NCBI GenBank assembly: GCA_900772715.1
Contig: CAAGRN010000255.1
Coordinates: 1 to 11,685, forward strand
DNA from: an uncultured Subdoligranulum sp.
GTDB taxonomy: Bacteria > Bacillota_A > Clostridia > Oscillospirales > Ruminococcaceae
Reading direction: 5' to 3'
DNA: 11,685 bases
Below are positions 5,672 through 11,685 of the stretch, one piece after another. The notes under the pieces were generated by a model that did not search any database, was not told the origin of the DNA, and was given only the letters and a program-made list of their open reading frames with translations. A program made the translations under genes and the position numbers. Each line of letters opens with the position of its first letter. Positions within the stretch are counted from its first letter, which is position 1.

Positions 5672-7192
5672 ATGGCTACAATCAGAACCTTGCCCGACAA
5701 GTATTACGACAAGGACTACGAAACCAACGGCATTCACCGCGTTCCCCTTTGGCGTATTGCGGGCTTTGCCATGAACAACACCGCCACGAACGTCTACCTG
5801 ATGTTCATGAACTACTGCACCTTCTACCTGCTGGGCTTCGTCGGCGTCAGCATGGTGGTTGCCTCCAGCTTCCTGATGATGATGCGTCTGTGGGACGGCG
5901 TCACCGACCCGTTCGTCGGCTTTATGGTTGACAAGACCAACGGCAAATTCGGCAAGAACCGTCCGTTCATCGTCATCGGTCAGGCTGTCCTGTTCGTGAC
6001 CAGCTTCATTATGTTCCACGTCACCCACAAGCTGCCCGAAGGTCCCATCCGCTTTGTTTTCTTCCTCGTGATGTGCTGCCTGTTCTACCTTGGCTACACC
6101 TGCCAGTGCGTTGTTACCAAGAGCGCCCAGAGCTGCATGACCAACGACCCCAAGCAGCGCCCCATGTTCGCCTCCTTCGACGGCGTGTTCAACACCGTTC
6201 TGTTCACCGCGCTGGCCATCGTTGTTTCCAACATTGCCGACAAGTACGCCGACGTTGGCAACTACACCTCTGTTGAGTTCTTCCACGAGTTCTGGATGCT
6301 GTCCGCCTTCATGTCCCTGGCGTTCACCATCGTGGCTGTTATCGCCATCACCCCCAAGGATCGCCCCGAATTCTTCGGCACCGGCAAGGCTGTCAAGATC
6401 AGTCTGAAGGACTACTGGGATACCCTCAAGAACAACCGCGCCATCCAGATGCTGATCCTGTCTGCCTCTACTGACAAGCTCGGTGCCCAAGCCAAGTCCA
6501 GCGCCGTCGGCGTTGCTATGTTCGCCTGCATGGCCGGCTCCATCAAGCTGCAGGGCACTGTTACCGCCCTGACCATGGTTCCCGGCGTTATCCTGACCTT
6601 CCTCTCCGTTTCCCTGCTGGCCACCCGTCTGGGTCAGAAGAAAGCCATGGTCGTCGGTTCCATCGGCGGTTTGATCATCAATATCCTGCTGGGCTGCCTG
6701 TGGTTCTTCGGTGATCCTTCCACCATGACCTCTGACCCTGCCACCGGCGCCTTGAACTGGGGCTTCTTCACCATCGCCCACATTGGTCTGTCCGTCCTGC
6801 TGGCCGGCTGCCAGGGCATCTCCGGCAACATCGTTATCCCCATGACCGCTGACTGCGCCGACTACGAAGTCTATCGTTCCGGTCGCTACGTTCCCGGTCT
6901 GATGGGCACCCTGTTCAGCTTCGTTGACAAACTGGTTTCCTCTTTCGCCCCCATGATCGCCGGTGTTGTCTTTGCCGCCTGCGGCTTTGTGGACCACAAC
7001 CCCAGCCTGGGCGACGTTGTCACCCCGCAGCTGCGCGCCGGCATCGTATTCCTCGCCTTCGGTATGATCTCTCTCGGTCTGATCTGCAACCTGATCGCCA
7101 TGAAGTTCTACCCCCTGAGCAAGGAAAAGATGGCTGAGATTCAGGACGAGATCGTCAAGATCAAGGTCGCTGCCATGAACGAGCAGGCTTAA
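5672..7192 (+). CDS. GPH-family sugar:cation symporter (glucuronide transporter-like, MFS_2, 506 aa)
   Basis: This is an inner-membrane secondary transporter of the glycoside-pentoside-hexuronide:cation symporter family, which takes up intact glycosides with H+ or Na+. The hallmark between membrane segments 2 and 3 is present: RLWDGVTDPFVGFMVDKT (72-89) followed by GKFGKNRPF (91-99). About twelve hydrophobic segments follow, with a longer basic central loop near KDRPEFFGTGKAVKISLKDYWDTLKNNR. The chosen ATG is preceded by AAAAAAGGAG at eight bases; a longer reading frame opening at 5573 begins inside the predicted leader and has no ribosome binding site. Codon use is strongly biased to C-ending codons, as in the large GH2 gene, suggesting high expression. 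Divergence from the β-glucuronidase with shared operator repeats points to a glucuronide or similar glycoside as substrate. UidB/GusB- and LacS-like proteins cannot be separated further by eye. Confidence 0.9.
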   Translation: MATIRTLPDKYYDKDYETNGIHRVPLWRIAGFAMNNTATNVYLMFMNYCTFYLLGFVGVSMVVASSFLMMMRLWDGVTDPFVGFMVDKTNGKFGKNRPFIVIGQAVLFVTSFIMFHVTHKLPEGPIRFVFFLVMCCLFYLGYTCQCVVTKSAQSCMTNDPKQRPMFASFDGVFNTVLFTALAIVVSNIADKYADVGNYTSVEFFHEFWMLSAFMSLAFTIVAVIAITPKDRPEFFGTGKAVKISLKDYWDTLKNNRAIQMLILSASTDKLGAQAKSSAVGVAMFACMAGSIKLQGTVTALTMVPGVILTFLSVSLLATRLGQKKAMVVGSIGGLIINILLGCLWFFGDPSTMTSDPATGALNWGFFTIAHIGLSVLLAGCQGISGNIVIPMTADCADYEVYRSGRYVPGLMGTLFSFVDKLVSSFAPMIAGVVFAACGFVDHNPSLGDVVTPQLRAGIVFLAFGMISLGLICNLIAMKFYPLSKEKMAEIQDEIVKIKVAAMNEQA

Positions 7193-7222
7193 TTGACAAA
7201 CCTGTCCTGAATACTGTATACT
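7193..7222 (+). promoter_or_regulatory. Near-consensus promoter directly after the symporter stop codon
   Basis: TTGACA (7193-7198) begins at the base after the symporter stop codon, followed by an 18-bp spacer and TATACT (7217-7222). Transcription would start near 7229, only about ten bases before the terminator hairpin at 7239. This promoter would serve the TM2 gene and the small membrane peptide gene. Confidence 0.75.
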
Positions 7223-7238
7223 TAAAGCAGCTTACACA

Positions 7239-7277
7239 GGAAGCCGCCCGCCTCGGCGGTGCGGCTTCCTTCTTTTG
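7239..7277 (+). terminator. Intrinsic terminator after the symporter, inside the leader of the TM2 gene
   Basis: GGAAGCCGC (7239-7247) pairs with GCGGCTTCC (7261-7269), with an inner CCGC/GCGG stem closing a 4-base loop. TTCTTTTG follows. It is 46 bases past the symporter stop codon, but also lies between the promoter at 7193-7222 and the TM2 ribosome binding site at 7280. It may therefore both end the symporter message and attenuate the next unit. Confidence 0.85.
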
Positions 7278-7279
7278 TT

Positions 7280-7286
7280 AGGAGAG
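7280..7286 (+). promoter_or_regulatory. Ribosome binding site that fixes the TTG start of the TM2 gene
   Basis: AGGAGAG lies eight bases before TTG at 7295. An upstream in-frame GTG at 7259 is inside the terminator stem and has no ribosome binding site, so the TTG is the better start. Confidence 0.75.
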
Positions 7287-7294
7287 ATACAAAC

Positions 7295-7675
7295 TTGAAC
7301 GATCAGAACCAAACATCCGAAAAGAACGAAAAGCCGACGGCTGTTGATATTGCAATTGCGCAGGATCAGCTCAATTCCCTGCGGGAGGAAAACGGCATTG
7401 CCGACACCGCCAAGCATAGTCCCATCTGGCACGCGATCGATGCCTTTTTCAATGTGCGCGCCAACCGCGTAAAGCAAAAGGTCAGCCGCAAAACCTACCT
7501 GCGTTTGTGCATTTTGGGTATTTTCGGCGCCCACCGCTTTTATGCCAAGCAATGGGTCACGGGCATTTTCTATCTTGCCACCTGCTGGACGGGTATTTCC
7601 ATCGCCATGACCATCATTGATGCGATAACGGTCATTCCGATGCTGCCGGATGAAAACGGTATGATCGAACTGTGA
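7295..7675 (+). CDS. TM2-domain membrane protein (126 aa, TTG start)
   Basis: This is a small membrane protein with a charged, probably cytoplasmic N-terminal part (about 1-66, rich in Glu, Lys, Asn and Gln) and a C-terminal TM2 domain (about 67-116). The domain has the family pattern: a first membrane helix entering GIFGAHRFYAKQWVTG (75-90), then a second helix closing with the conserved Ile-Asp pair (108-109). TM2 proteins are widespread in bacteria and their biochemical role is mostly unknown, so no function is assigned. The start is TTG, chosen because AGGAGAG stands eight bases upstream and the reading frame before it would run through the terminator hairpin. The next gene begins 25 bases downstream on the same strand and a shared terminator follows, so the two probably form a small operon independent of the glycosidase regulon. 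Confidence 0.85.
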   Translation: MNDQNQTSEKNEKPTAVDIAIAQDQLNSLREENGIADTAKHSPIWHAIDAFFNVRANRVKQKVSRKTYLRLCILGIFGAHRFYAKQWVTGIFYLATCWTGISIAMTIIDAITVIPMLPDENGMIEL

Positions 7676-7700
7676 TTCCCACAAGAAAGGCTGCTTTACT

Positions 7701-7835
7701 ATGGACATTATGCAACTGCTGTTCAACCCCAACCACGAAGCCCCCAGCGGCTGGGTGCTTGTCGTACTGATTTTGCTGGCTATCGTACTGCCGGCTATCA
7801 TGCGCTATGTGGCAGAACACCGCCACCGCAAATAA
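7701..7835 (+). CDS. Small single-span membrane peptide (44 aa), unknown function
   Basis: An ATG at 7701 opens a 44-codon frame ending in TAA. An AGAAAGG ribosome binding site lies ten bases upstream. The peptide has a short polar N-terminus (MDIMQLLFNPNHEAPSGW), one clear membrane helix at about 18-34 (WVLVVLILLAIVLPAIM) and a basic tail, RYVAEHRHRK. This hydrophobic core with a positive C-terminal end suggests the N-terminus faces out and the tail faces the cytoplasm. It lies 25 bases after the TM2 gene and is followed by a terminator, which supports real expression in the same transcript. I do not recognise the family. It might assist or regulate the TM2 protein, but that is only inference from position. 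Confidence 0.65.
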   Translation: MDIMQLLFNPNHEAPSGWVLVVLILLAIVLPAIMRYVAEHRHRK

Positions 7836-7852
7836 TACCTATGCCTTATAAA

Positions 7853-7893
7853 ACCGACCGCCGTTCGCAAAATCGCGCTGCGGTCTGTTTTTG
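7853..7893 (+). terminator. Intrinsic terminator after the TM2/small peptide operon
   Basis: GACCGC (7856-7861) pairs with GCGGTC (7880-7885) around a loop of about 18 bases, with one further mismatched extension, and TGTTTTTG follows. It lies about 20 bases past the stop codon of the 44-aa peptide and before the regulator gene. Confidence 0.65.
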
Positions 7894-7915
7894 TTGAAGT
7901 AGAAGTTAAAAATGT

Positions 7916-7921
7916 GAGGTG
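7916..7921 (+). promoter_or_regulatory. Ribosome binding site that decides the start of the AraC regulator
   Basis: GAGGTG stands seven bases before ATG at 7928. An in-frame GTG at 7919 overlaps this site and would lack one of its own, so the ATG is chosen. Confidence 0.75.
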
Positions 7922-7927
7922 TCTGTT

Positions 7928-9145
7928 ATGCAGGTGGATCCGTTGCTGGTCTTAAAAAAGCTGGCATCCAGTTACGATATCAAATGCCTGCGGGTCGCCG
8001 CCCCGTTTGCCGGGCTGGAGGATTTCGACTACGGCTTGCGCAAAGCCCTTGACCCCCAGTTTGAATGGCAGGAGTTCGGCAAGCTGCTGGTGCAAAGCAC
8101 TGCCGAAAACGTGCTGACCGTCACCGAGGATATGTTTGAGCTGCAATATGCGCTGTTCCGCATCCCGGACGAGCCGGAGTCCGTATTTCTGATGGGACCG
8201 TGGACCAACGGCACCCGCACAAACGAAACCAGCGAATGGATCCGCAAGCACATCGGCAAACAAGCCTGCGAGGTCGTACAAAATTATTACAGTAGCGTGC
8301 GCGTGGTACAGGATAACCGCTTTATTTCGACCATCAGCACCATTGTGGGGCTGATGATGCCGCCCAATGAATACCGTGTGGTGGAAAAACGTGAATTTTT
8401 GCCGCTGAATTTTGCGCTGGACACCCGCTATTTTCAAGAACCCAGCTTTGAGCAGGAGCTGCCGCAAACCATGCTGGAGGAGCGCTACGCCACCGAAAAC
8501 AAGCTGATCGACGCTGTCAGCCGCGGCGACGTGGATGCCGCCATCAACGTCTGCCATCAGATGGGGCGCTACACCTACAACGGGCGATTCTGCGGCACCC
8601 TGTACCAGATCAAAACCAAGATGACCATTATGAACACCTTAATGCGCAAGGCGATTGAGCGCGGCAAGGTGCATCCATATTACATCGACAAAATTTCCTC
8701 CCGCTATGCGGCGCAAATCGAATCCATAACCGATTTGAACGACCCTTCGATGATTTGGGATATGGTGCGCCAATACTGCGCCTATGTGCAGCGGTATTCC
8801 GTCAAGGATTACACGCCGCTGGTGCAAAAGGTCATCAACCATATCAACCTGAATCTGGCAGAGCCGATGTCGCTGAAAAGCCTTGCCGCGATGTGCTTTA
8901 TCAGCCCGTCCTACCTGTCCAGCCTGTTCAAGCAGGACACCGGCACGACCATTGTGGACTACATCAACACCCAGCGGGTCGATCGTGCCGCCGTGCTGCT
9001 GGCAACCACGGACCGCAGCATCGCCGCCGTGGCTGCCGCCGTTGGCATTCTGGACGTGAACTACTTTACCAAGATTTTCAAAAAACAGCTCGGCACCACA
9101 CCCACCCAGTACCGCCGCGAAAAGAAAGCCACGCTAAACGGGTAA
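7928..9145 (+). CDS. AraC/YesN-family transcriptional regulator (405 aa)
   Basis: This is a DNA-binding regulator with a C-terminal AraC-type domain of two helix-turn-helix units. The domain starts near 299 (VQKVINHINLNLAEPMSLKSLA); the first recognition unit is ISPSYLSSLFKQDTG (325-339), and the second is at about 364-386 ending in YFTKIFKKQLGTTPTQYR. The long N-terminal region (1-290) has no membrane segment and no recognisable cupin motif. The stretch EERYATENKLIDAVSRGD resembles the linker seen in many clostridial YesN-like regulators. The N-terminal part presumably senses a sugar or glycoside in the cytoplasm. Placed between the symporter group and the large GH2 gene, it is the natural candidate to bind the 21-bp-spaced repeats in 5363-5537 and activate both divergent promoters. 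No clear promoter of its own is visible in the short gap after the preceding terminator. Confidence 0.92.
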   Translation: MQVDPLLVLKKLASSYDIKCLRVAAPFAGLEDFDYGLRKALDPQFEWQEFGKLLVQSTAENVLTVTEDMFELQYALFRIPDEPESVFLMGPWTNGTRTNETSEWIRKHIGKQACEVVQNYYSSVRVVQDNRFISTISTIVGLMMPPNEYRVVEKREFLPLNFALDTRYFQEPSFEQELPQTMLEERYATENKLIDAVSRGDVDAAINVCHQMGRYTYNGRFCGTLYQIKTKMTIMNTLMRKAIERGKVHPYYIDKISSRYAAQIESITDLNDPSMIWDMVRQYCAYVQRYSVKDYTPLVQKVINHINLNLAEPMSLKSLAAMCFISPSYLSSLFKQDTGTTIVDYINTQRVDRAAVLLATTDRSIAAVAAAVGILDVNYFTKIFKKQLGTTPTQYRREKKATLNG

Positions 9146-9199
9146 TTTGTGCTGTGTGTGCAAAAAGGCTGATGAAATCCCCGCAAGAAAATACGAATG

Positions 9200-9215
9200 G
9201 AACATAAAAATGTTC
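9200..9215. promoter_or_regulatory. Palindromic candidate operator upstream of the large GH2 gene
   Basis: GAACAT-AAAA-ATGTTC is a perfect 6-bp inverted repeat with a 4-base AT centre. It sits just upstream of the likely -35 region of the GH2 promoter, centred about 44 bases before the predicted transcription start. It does not match the TTACTnACAC half-sites of the divergent region, so a different regulator may act here. Confidence 0.5.
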
Positions 9216-9224
9216 TACCCTGCC

Positions 9225-9254
9225 TTGCCGGTTTCGTGGTACACTGATTACAGA
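9225..9254 (+). promoter_or_regulatory. Probable promoter of the large GH2 gene
   Basis: Two overlapping readings are possible. One is an extended -10, TGG-TACACT, at 9237-9245 with no good -35. The other is TTGCCG (9225-9230) with TACAGA (9249-9254) at 18 bp. Either gives a leader of roughly 40-50 bases before the ATG at 9299. Read-through from the regulator gene is also possible, since no terminator is visible in the 153-bp gap. Confidence 0.45.
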
Positions 9255-9298
9255 ATAAAAAAGCACCCCCTAAGGCAAACACCGAAAGGAGAATTTCT

Positions 9299-11545
9299 AT
9301 GAGAAACCTGTATTCCCTCAACCAAGGCTGGACCCTCAGCTTCCCCAAGGGCGAACGCGAAACCGAAATCGTCAACCTGCCCCACACCTGGAACGCTGTG
9401 GACGGCATGGACGGCAACGGCAGCTATCTGCGCACCACCGCTGTTTACACCCGCACCTTTAAGGCTCCCACCCAGCCCTTGGCAGGCGGTCGCCTGTACG
9501 TTGAGATCCCCGCCGCTGCCCTGAAGGCTACTGTGCGCATCAACGGCAAGGACGCCGTCACCCATGAGGGCGGCTATTCCAACTTCCGCGCCGACATCAC
9601 CGACCTGTGCGTTGCCGGCGACAACGAGATCAGCATCGAGGTCAGCAACGAGGACACCCCCACCATGTACCCCGCTTCTGCCGACTTCACCTTCTACGGC
9701 GGTCTGTACCGCGGCGTCAACCTGATCAGCGTACCCGAAACCCACTTTGATCTGGACTACTACGGCGGTCCCGGCATTATGGTCACCCCCACCCCCACCG
9801 TGGACAGCGGCGCAGACTTTACCATGCAGGCATTTGTCACCAACCCCGGCGACGATTTTACCGTTCAGTACATCCTGGAAGACCCCTACGGCTGGGAAAT
9901 TGCCGGTGCCGTGCGCCCCTCTGACAACTCTGCCGTGACTTTACACATCCCCGAAGCTGTCCTGTGGAGCATGGACGAACCCAACCTGTACACCGTCACT
10001 GCCCGCCTGAACCGCCGCAACGAAACCTATGATGAGATCACCGTCAACACCGGCGTGCGCAGCTTTGCTGTCACCCCCGACGGCGGCTTCTCCATCAACG
10101 GCGTTGCCACCCCGCTGCGCGGTGTTTCCCGCCATCAGGACCGCCTGTATAAGGGCAACGCCCTGAGCGCCGAGGATCACTACGAGGACGCACAGATCAT
10201 CAAAGAGCTGGGTGCCAACACCATTCGTCTGGCACACTATCAGCACAGCCAAGACTTCTACGATGCCTGCGACCAGCTGGGCTTTGCCGTTTGGGCAGAG
10301 ATCCCCTTTATCAGCGTGTTCAAGCCCGGCGATGCCGCCCACGAGCATTGCCGCCAGGAAATGAAAGAGCTGATCATCCAGAACTACAACCACCCTTCCA
10401 TTATGTTCTGGGGCATCTCCAACGAGATTTTGATCGGCGGTATCAGCCAGGAGCTGGTTGACCGTCACCATGACCTGCAGAAGCTGGTCAAGGAGCTTGA
10501 CCCGACCCGTCTGACCACCATTGCCCACGTTTCCCATACCCCCACCGATGGTCCGATGCACCACATCACCGATGTGGAAAGCTACAACCACTACTTTGGC
10601 TGGTACGGCGGCAAGATCGAGGACAACGGTCCGTGGCTGGATAAGTTCCACGCGGAGCATCCCGACATCTGCCTTGGCGTATCCGAGTACGGCTGTGAGG
10701 GCATCGTGAACTGGCACAGCAGCAACCCGCAGCGCAAGGATTACAGCGAGGAATACCAGACCCTGTACCACGAGCATATGGCACAGGTCTTTGAGGATCG
10801 TCCTTGGGTATGGTCCACCCACGTCTGGAATATGTTCGACTTCGGCTGCGCAGCCCGCAACGAAGGCGGCGTTGGCGGACGCAACAACAAGGGCTTGGTC
10901 ACCATTGACCGCAAGACCCGCAAGGAGAGCTTCTACCTCTATCAGGCTTACTGGTCCAAGGAACCGATGGTTCACATCGTAGGTCGCCGCTACGCTCAGC
11001 GCGCCGGCGAAACCATCGAGGTCAAGGTCTACTCCAATCAGGATGAGGTCACCCTGTTCCTGAACGGCAAGGAAGTCGGCAAGCAGCAGGCGCACCGCAT
11101 CTTCCGCTTTGAGGTTGCCCTGCAGCCCGGCTTCAACACCCTGATGGCCGTCACCGAGGATGCTCGCGACTGCATCACGCTGGAAAAGGTCGACAAAGAA
11201 CCCGCCAGCTACGTTCTGCCCGAATTCACCGAGCATGTTGAGGGTGTTGCCAACTGGTTCCAGCAGGTAGGCAGCCTGGATCTGGATGCCCCGATGGAAT
11301 TCCCTGAGGGCTACTACAATGTCAACGACAGCCTTGACGAGCTTGCCAAGAACGAGGAAGCCTTTGCCATCGTGACAAAAGCCGTCAAGCTGACCACCAA
11401 CTTCTCCATCGAGCCGGGTGTCGGTATGTGGGATATGCTCAAGAAGATGAGTCCCAAAGTCATGTGCGAGATGATGCCCGATTCCTCCTTGGGCGACAAG
11501 TTCCTGAACAGCATCAACGCCCAGCTGATCCAAATCAAGAAATAA
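9299..11545 (+). CDS. Large GH2 β-glycosidase with extra C-terminal domain (β-glucuronidase/β-galactosidase-like, 748 aa)
   Basis: This is a cytoplasmic GH2 retaining glycosidase, only remotely like the 608-aa glucuronidase. A jelly-roll domain (about 1-145) and an immunoglobulin-like domain (about 150-257) are followed by the TIM barrel, with GVSRHQD (275-281) and RLAHYQHSQDFYDACDQLG (310-328). Glu376 in WGISNEI is the expected acid/base and Glu463 in SEYGCEG the nucleophile. RNNKGLV holds Asn529-x-Lys531, in the position of the glucuronidase NxK motif, although some GH2 galactosidases have a similar NxKG. A β-sandwich (about 556-632) and a helical tail of about 80 residues (668-748, from FPEGYYNVNDSL) follow. 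Size, NxK and tail recall the larger glucuronidases reported from Faecalibacterium, Roseburia and Ruminococcus gnavus, some said to bind FMN; this is from memory. GAAAGGAG precedes the ATG. No signal peptide. Codon use suggests strong expression. β-Galactosidase is the main alternative. Confidence 0.9.
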   Translation: MRNLYSLNQGWTLSFPKGERETEIVNLPHTWNAVDGMDGNGSYLRTTAVYTRTFKAPTQPLAGGRLYVEIPAAALKATVRINGKDAVTHEGGYSNFRADITDLCVAGDNEISIEVSNEDTPTMYPASADFTFYGGLYRGVNLISVPETHFDLDYYGGPGIMVTPTPTVDSGADFTMQAFVTNPGDDFTVQYILEDPYGWEIAGAVRPSDNSAVTLHIPEAVLWSMDEPNLYTVTARLNRRNETYDEITVNTGVRSFAVTPDGGFSINGVATPLRGVSRHQDRLYKGNALSAEDHYEDAQIIKELGANTIRLAHYQHSQDFYDACDQLGFAVWAEIPFISVFKPGDAAHEHCRQEMKELIIQNYNHPSIMFWGISNEILIGGISQELVDRHHDLQKLVKELDPTRLTTIAHVSHTPTDGPMHHITDVESYNHYFGWYGGKIEDNGPWLDKFHAEHPDICLGVSEYGCEGIVNWHSSNPQRKDYSEEYQTLYHEHMAQVFEDRPWVWSTHVWNMFDFGCAARNEGGVGGRNNKGLVTIDRKTRKESFYLYQAYWSKEPMVHIVGRRYAQRAGETIEVKVYSNQDEVTLFLNGKEVGKQQAHRIFRFEVALQPGFNTLMAVTEDARDCITLEKVDKEPASYVLPEFTEHVEGVANWFQQVGSLDLDAPMEFPEGYYNVNDSLDELAKNEEAFAIVTKAVKLTTNFSIEPGVGMWDMLKKMSPKVMCEMMPDSSLGDKFLNSINAQLIQIKK

Positions 11546-11563
11546 ACTTCCTTTCCCCATCAT

Positions 11564-11584
11564 AAAAGCAGAAGCCCCGCACCC
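11564..11584 (+). other. Left arm of a terminator-like sequence without its right arm
   Basis: AAAAGCAGAAGCCCCGCACC looks like the 5' half of a GC-rich terminator hairpin, as expected 18 bases past the GH2 stop codon. The complementary GGTGCGGGGCTTC arm is absent from the remaining sequence. Instead, coding sequence of another family begins directly, which suggests a sequence junction at about 11580-11587. Confidence 0.45.
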
Positions 11585-11586
11585 GT

Positions 11587-11685
11587 ATGGAATGGGGAAC
11601 GCGCTTTATCTGGGAGCGCTACCACCTGCCGATTTACATCACCGAGAACGGGCTTTCCTGCACCGACCACCTGTATCTGGACGGC
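11587..11685 (+). pseudogene. GH1 β-glucosidase fragment lacking its 5' part (continues past right edge)
   Basis: The last 33 codons encode WGTRFIWERYHLPIYITENG followed by LSCTDHLYLDG, the unmistakable C-terminal region of a GH1 β-glucosidase. ITENG carries the nucleophile Glu20 of the fragment. A full GH1 enzyme has about 350 residues before this point. Here the frame is closed by TAA at 11563-11565, and the 40-base gap after the GH2 gene shows no GH1 sequence in other frames. The frame could start at ATG 11587, but a protein starting here would lack most of the barrel including the acid/base, and no ribosome binding site is seen. It is therefore either a truncated remnant left by a deletion or an assembly joint. 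The family call is firm; its status as a gene remnant is inference. Confidence 0.8.

Noticed and set aside
5531..6997. A 488-codon open frame antisense to the symporter, rich in Gly, Asp, His and Gln
   Set aside because: The composition is the antisense of C-ending codons in a membrane protein, and its end runs into the symporter promoter region; no domain seen.
7259..7294. An upstream GTG start for the TM2 protein
   Set aside because: It lies in the terminator stem, without a ribosome binding site; TTG at 7295 has AGGAGAG at eight bases.
9173..9215. AAAT-containing repeats upstream of the large GH2 gene as copies of the AraC operator
   Set aside because: Spacing of the AAAT cores is 14 and 19 bp, not 21, and the TTACTnACAC end is missing, so I do not count it as the same operator.
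9941..11563. A 540-codon open frame antisense to the large GH2 gene
   Set aside because: Same shadow effect: no recognisable motif, while the plus strand has both catalytic glutamates and a good start.

Overview
The window looks like chromosome from a gut Firmicute of the Oscillospiraceae, most likely Faecalibacterium or a close relative (Gemmiger, Subdoligranulum). This rests on moderate-to-high GC by eye, strong Shine-Dalgarno sites, and a carbohydrate locus of β-glucuronidase, GPH-type symporter and AraC/YesN regulator of the kind known from that group. The genus is inferred from family resemblance, not from a search.

Layout. Positions 1-351 (minus) hold the first 117 residues of a zinc-dependent alcohol dehydrogenase that runs off the left edge. 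Positions 552-965 (minus) hold a half-size EamA/DMT membrane protein with its own promoter and terminator. Positions 1115-5249 (minus) hold a two-gene operon: a β-glucuronidase (GH2, 608 aa) followed by a glycoside hydrolase family 3 enzyme. A 422-bp divergent control region (5250-5671) separates it from a sugar:cation symporter of the GPH family (5672-7192, plus). Next come a TM2-domain protein (7295-7675) and a 44-aa membrane peptide (7701-7835). An AraC-family regulator (7928-9145) follows, then a second, larger GH2 enzyme (9299-11545). The last 99 bases encode the nucleophile region of a GH1 β-glucosidase with no 5' part.

How it works together (inference). The symporter imports a glycoside, probably a glucuronide. 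The cytoplasmic GH2 enzymes remove the uronic acid or a related sugar, and the GH3 enzyme removes a further sugar; none of the three has a signal peptide. The AraC regulator is the obvious candidate to control the locus. The divergent region carries two sets of 21-bp-spaced direct repeats, one in front of each weak promoter. Each repeat nearer its promoter ends in the same TTACTnACAC element, 17-18 bp from an identical CATAAT box. This is the layout expected for an AraC-type operator and it ties transporter and β-glucuronidase into one regulon.

The most interesting points are this paired operator, the identity of the second GH2 enzyme with its extra C-terminal helical domain, the abrupt junction between half a terminator and GH1 coding sequence at the right end, and the terminator lying between a near-consensus promoter and the TM2 gene. 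I see no tRNA, rRNA, CRISPR array, insertion sequence or phage gene.
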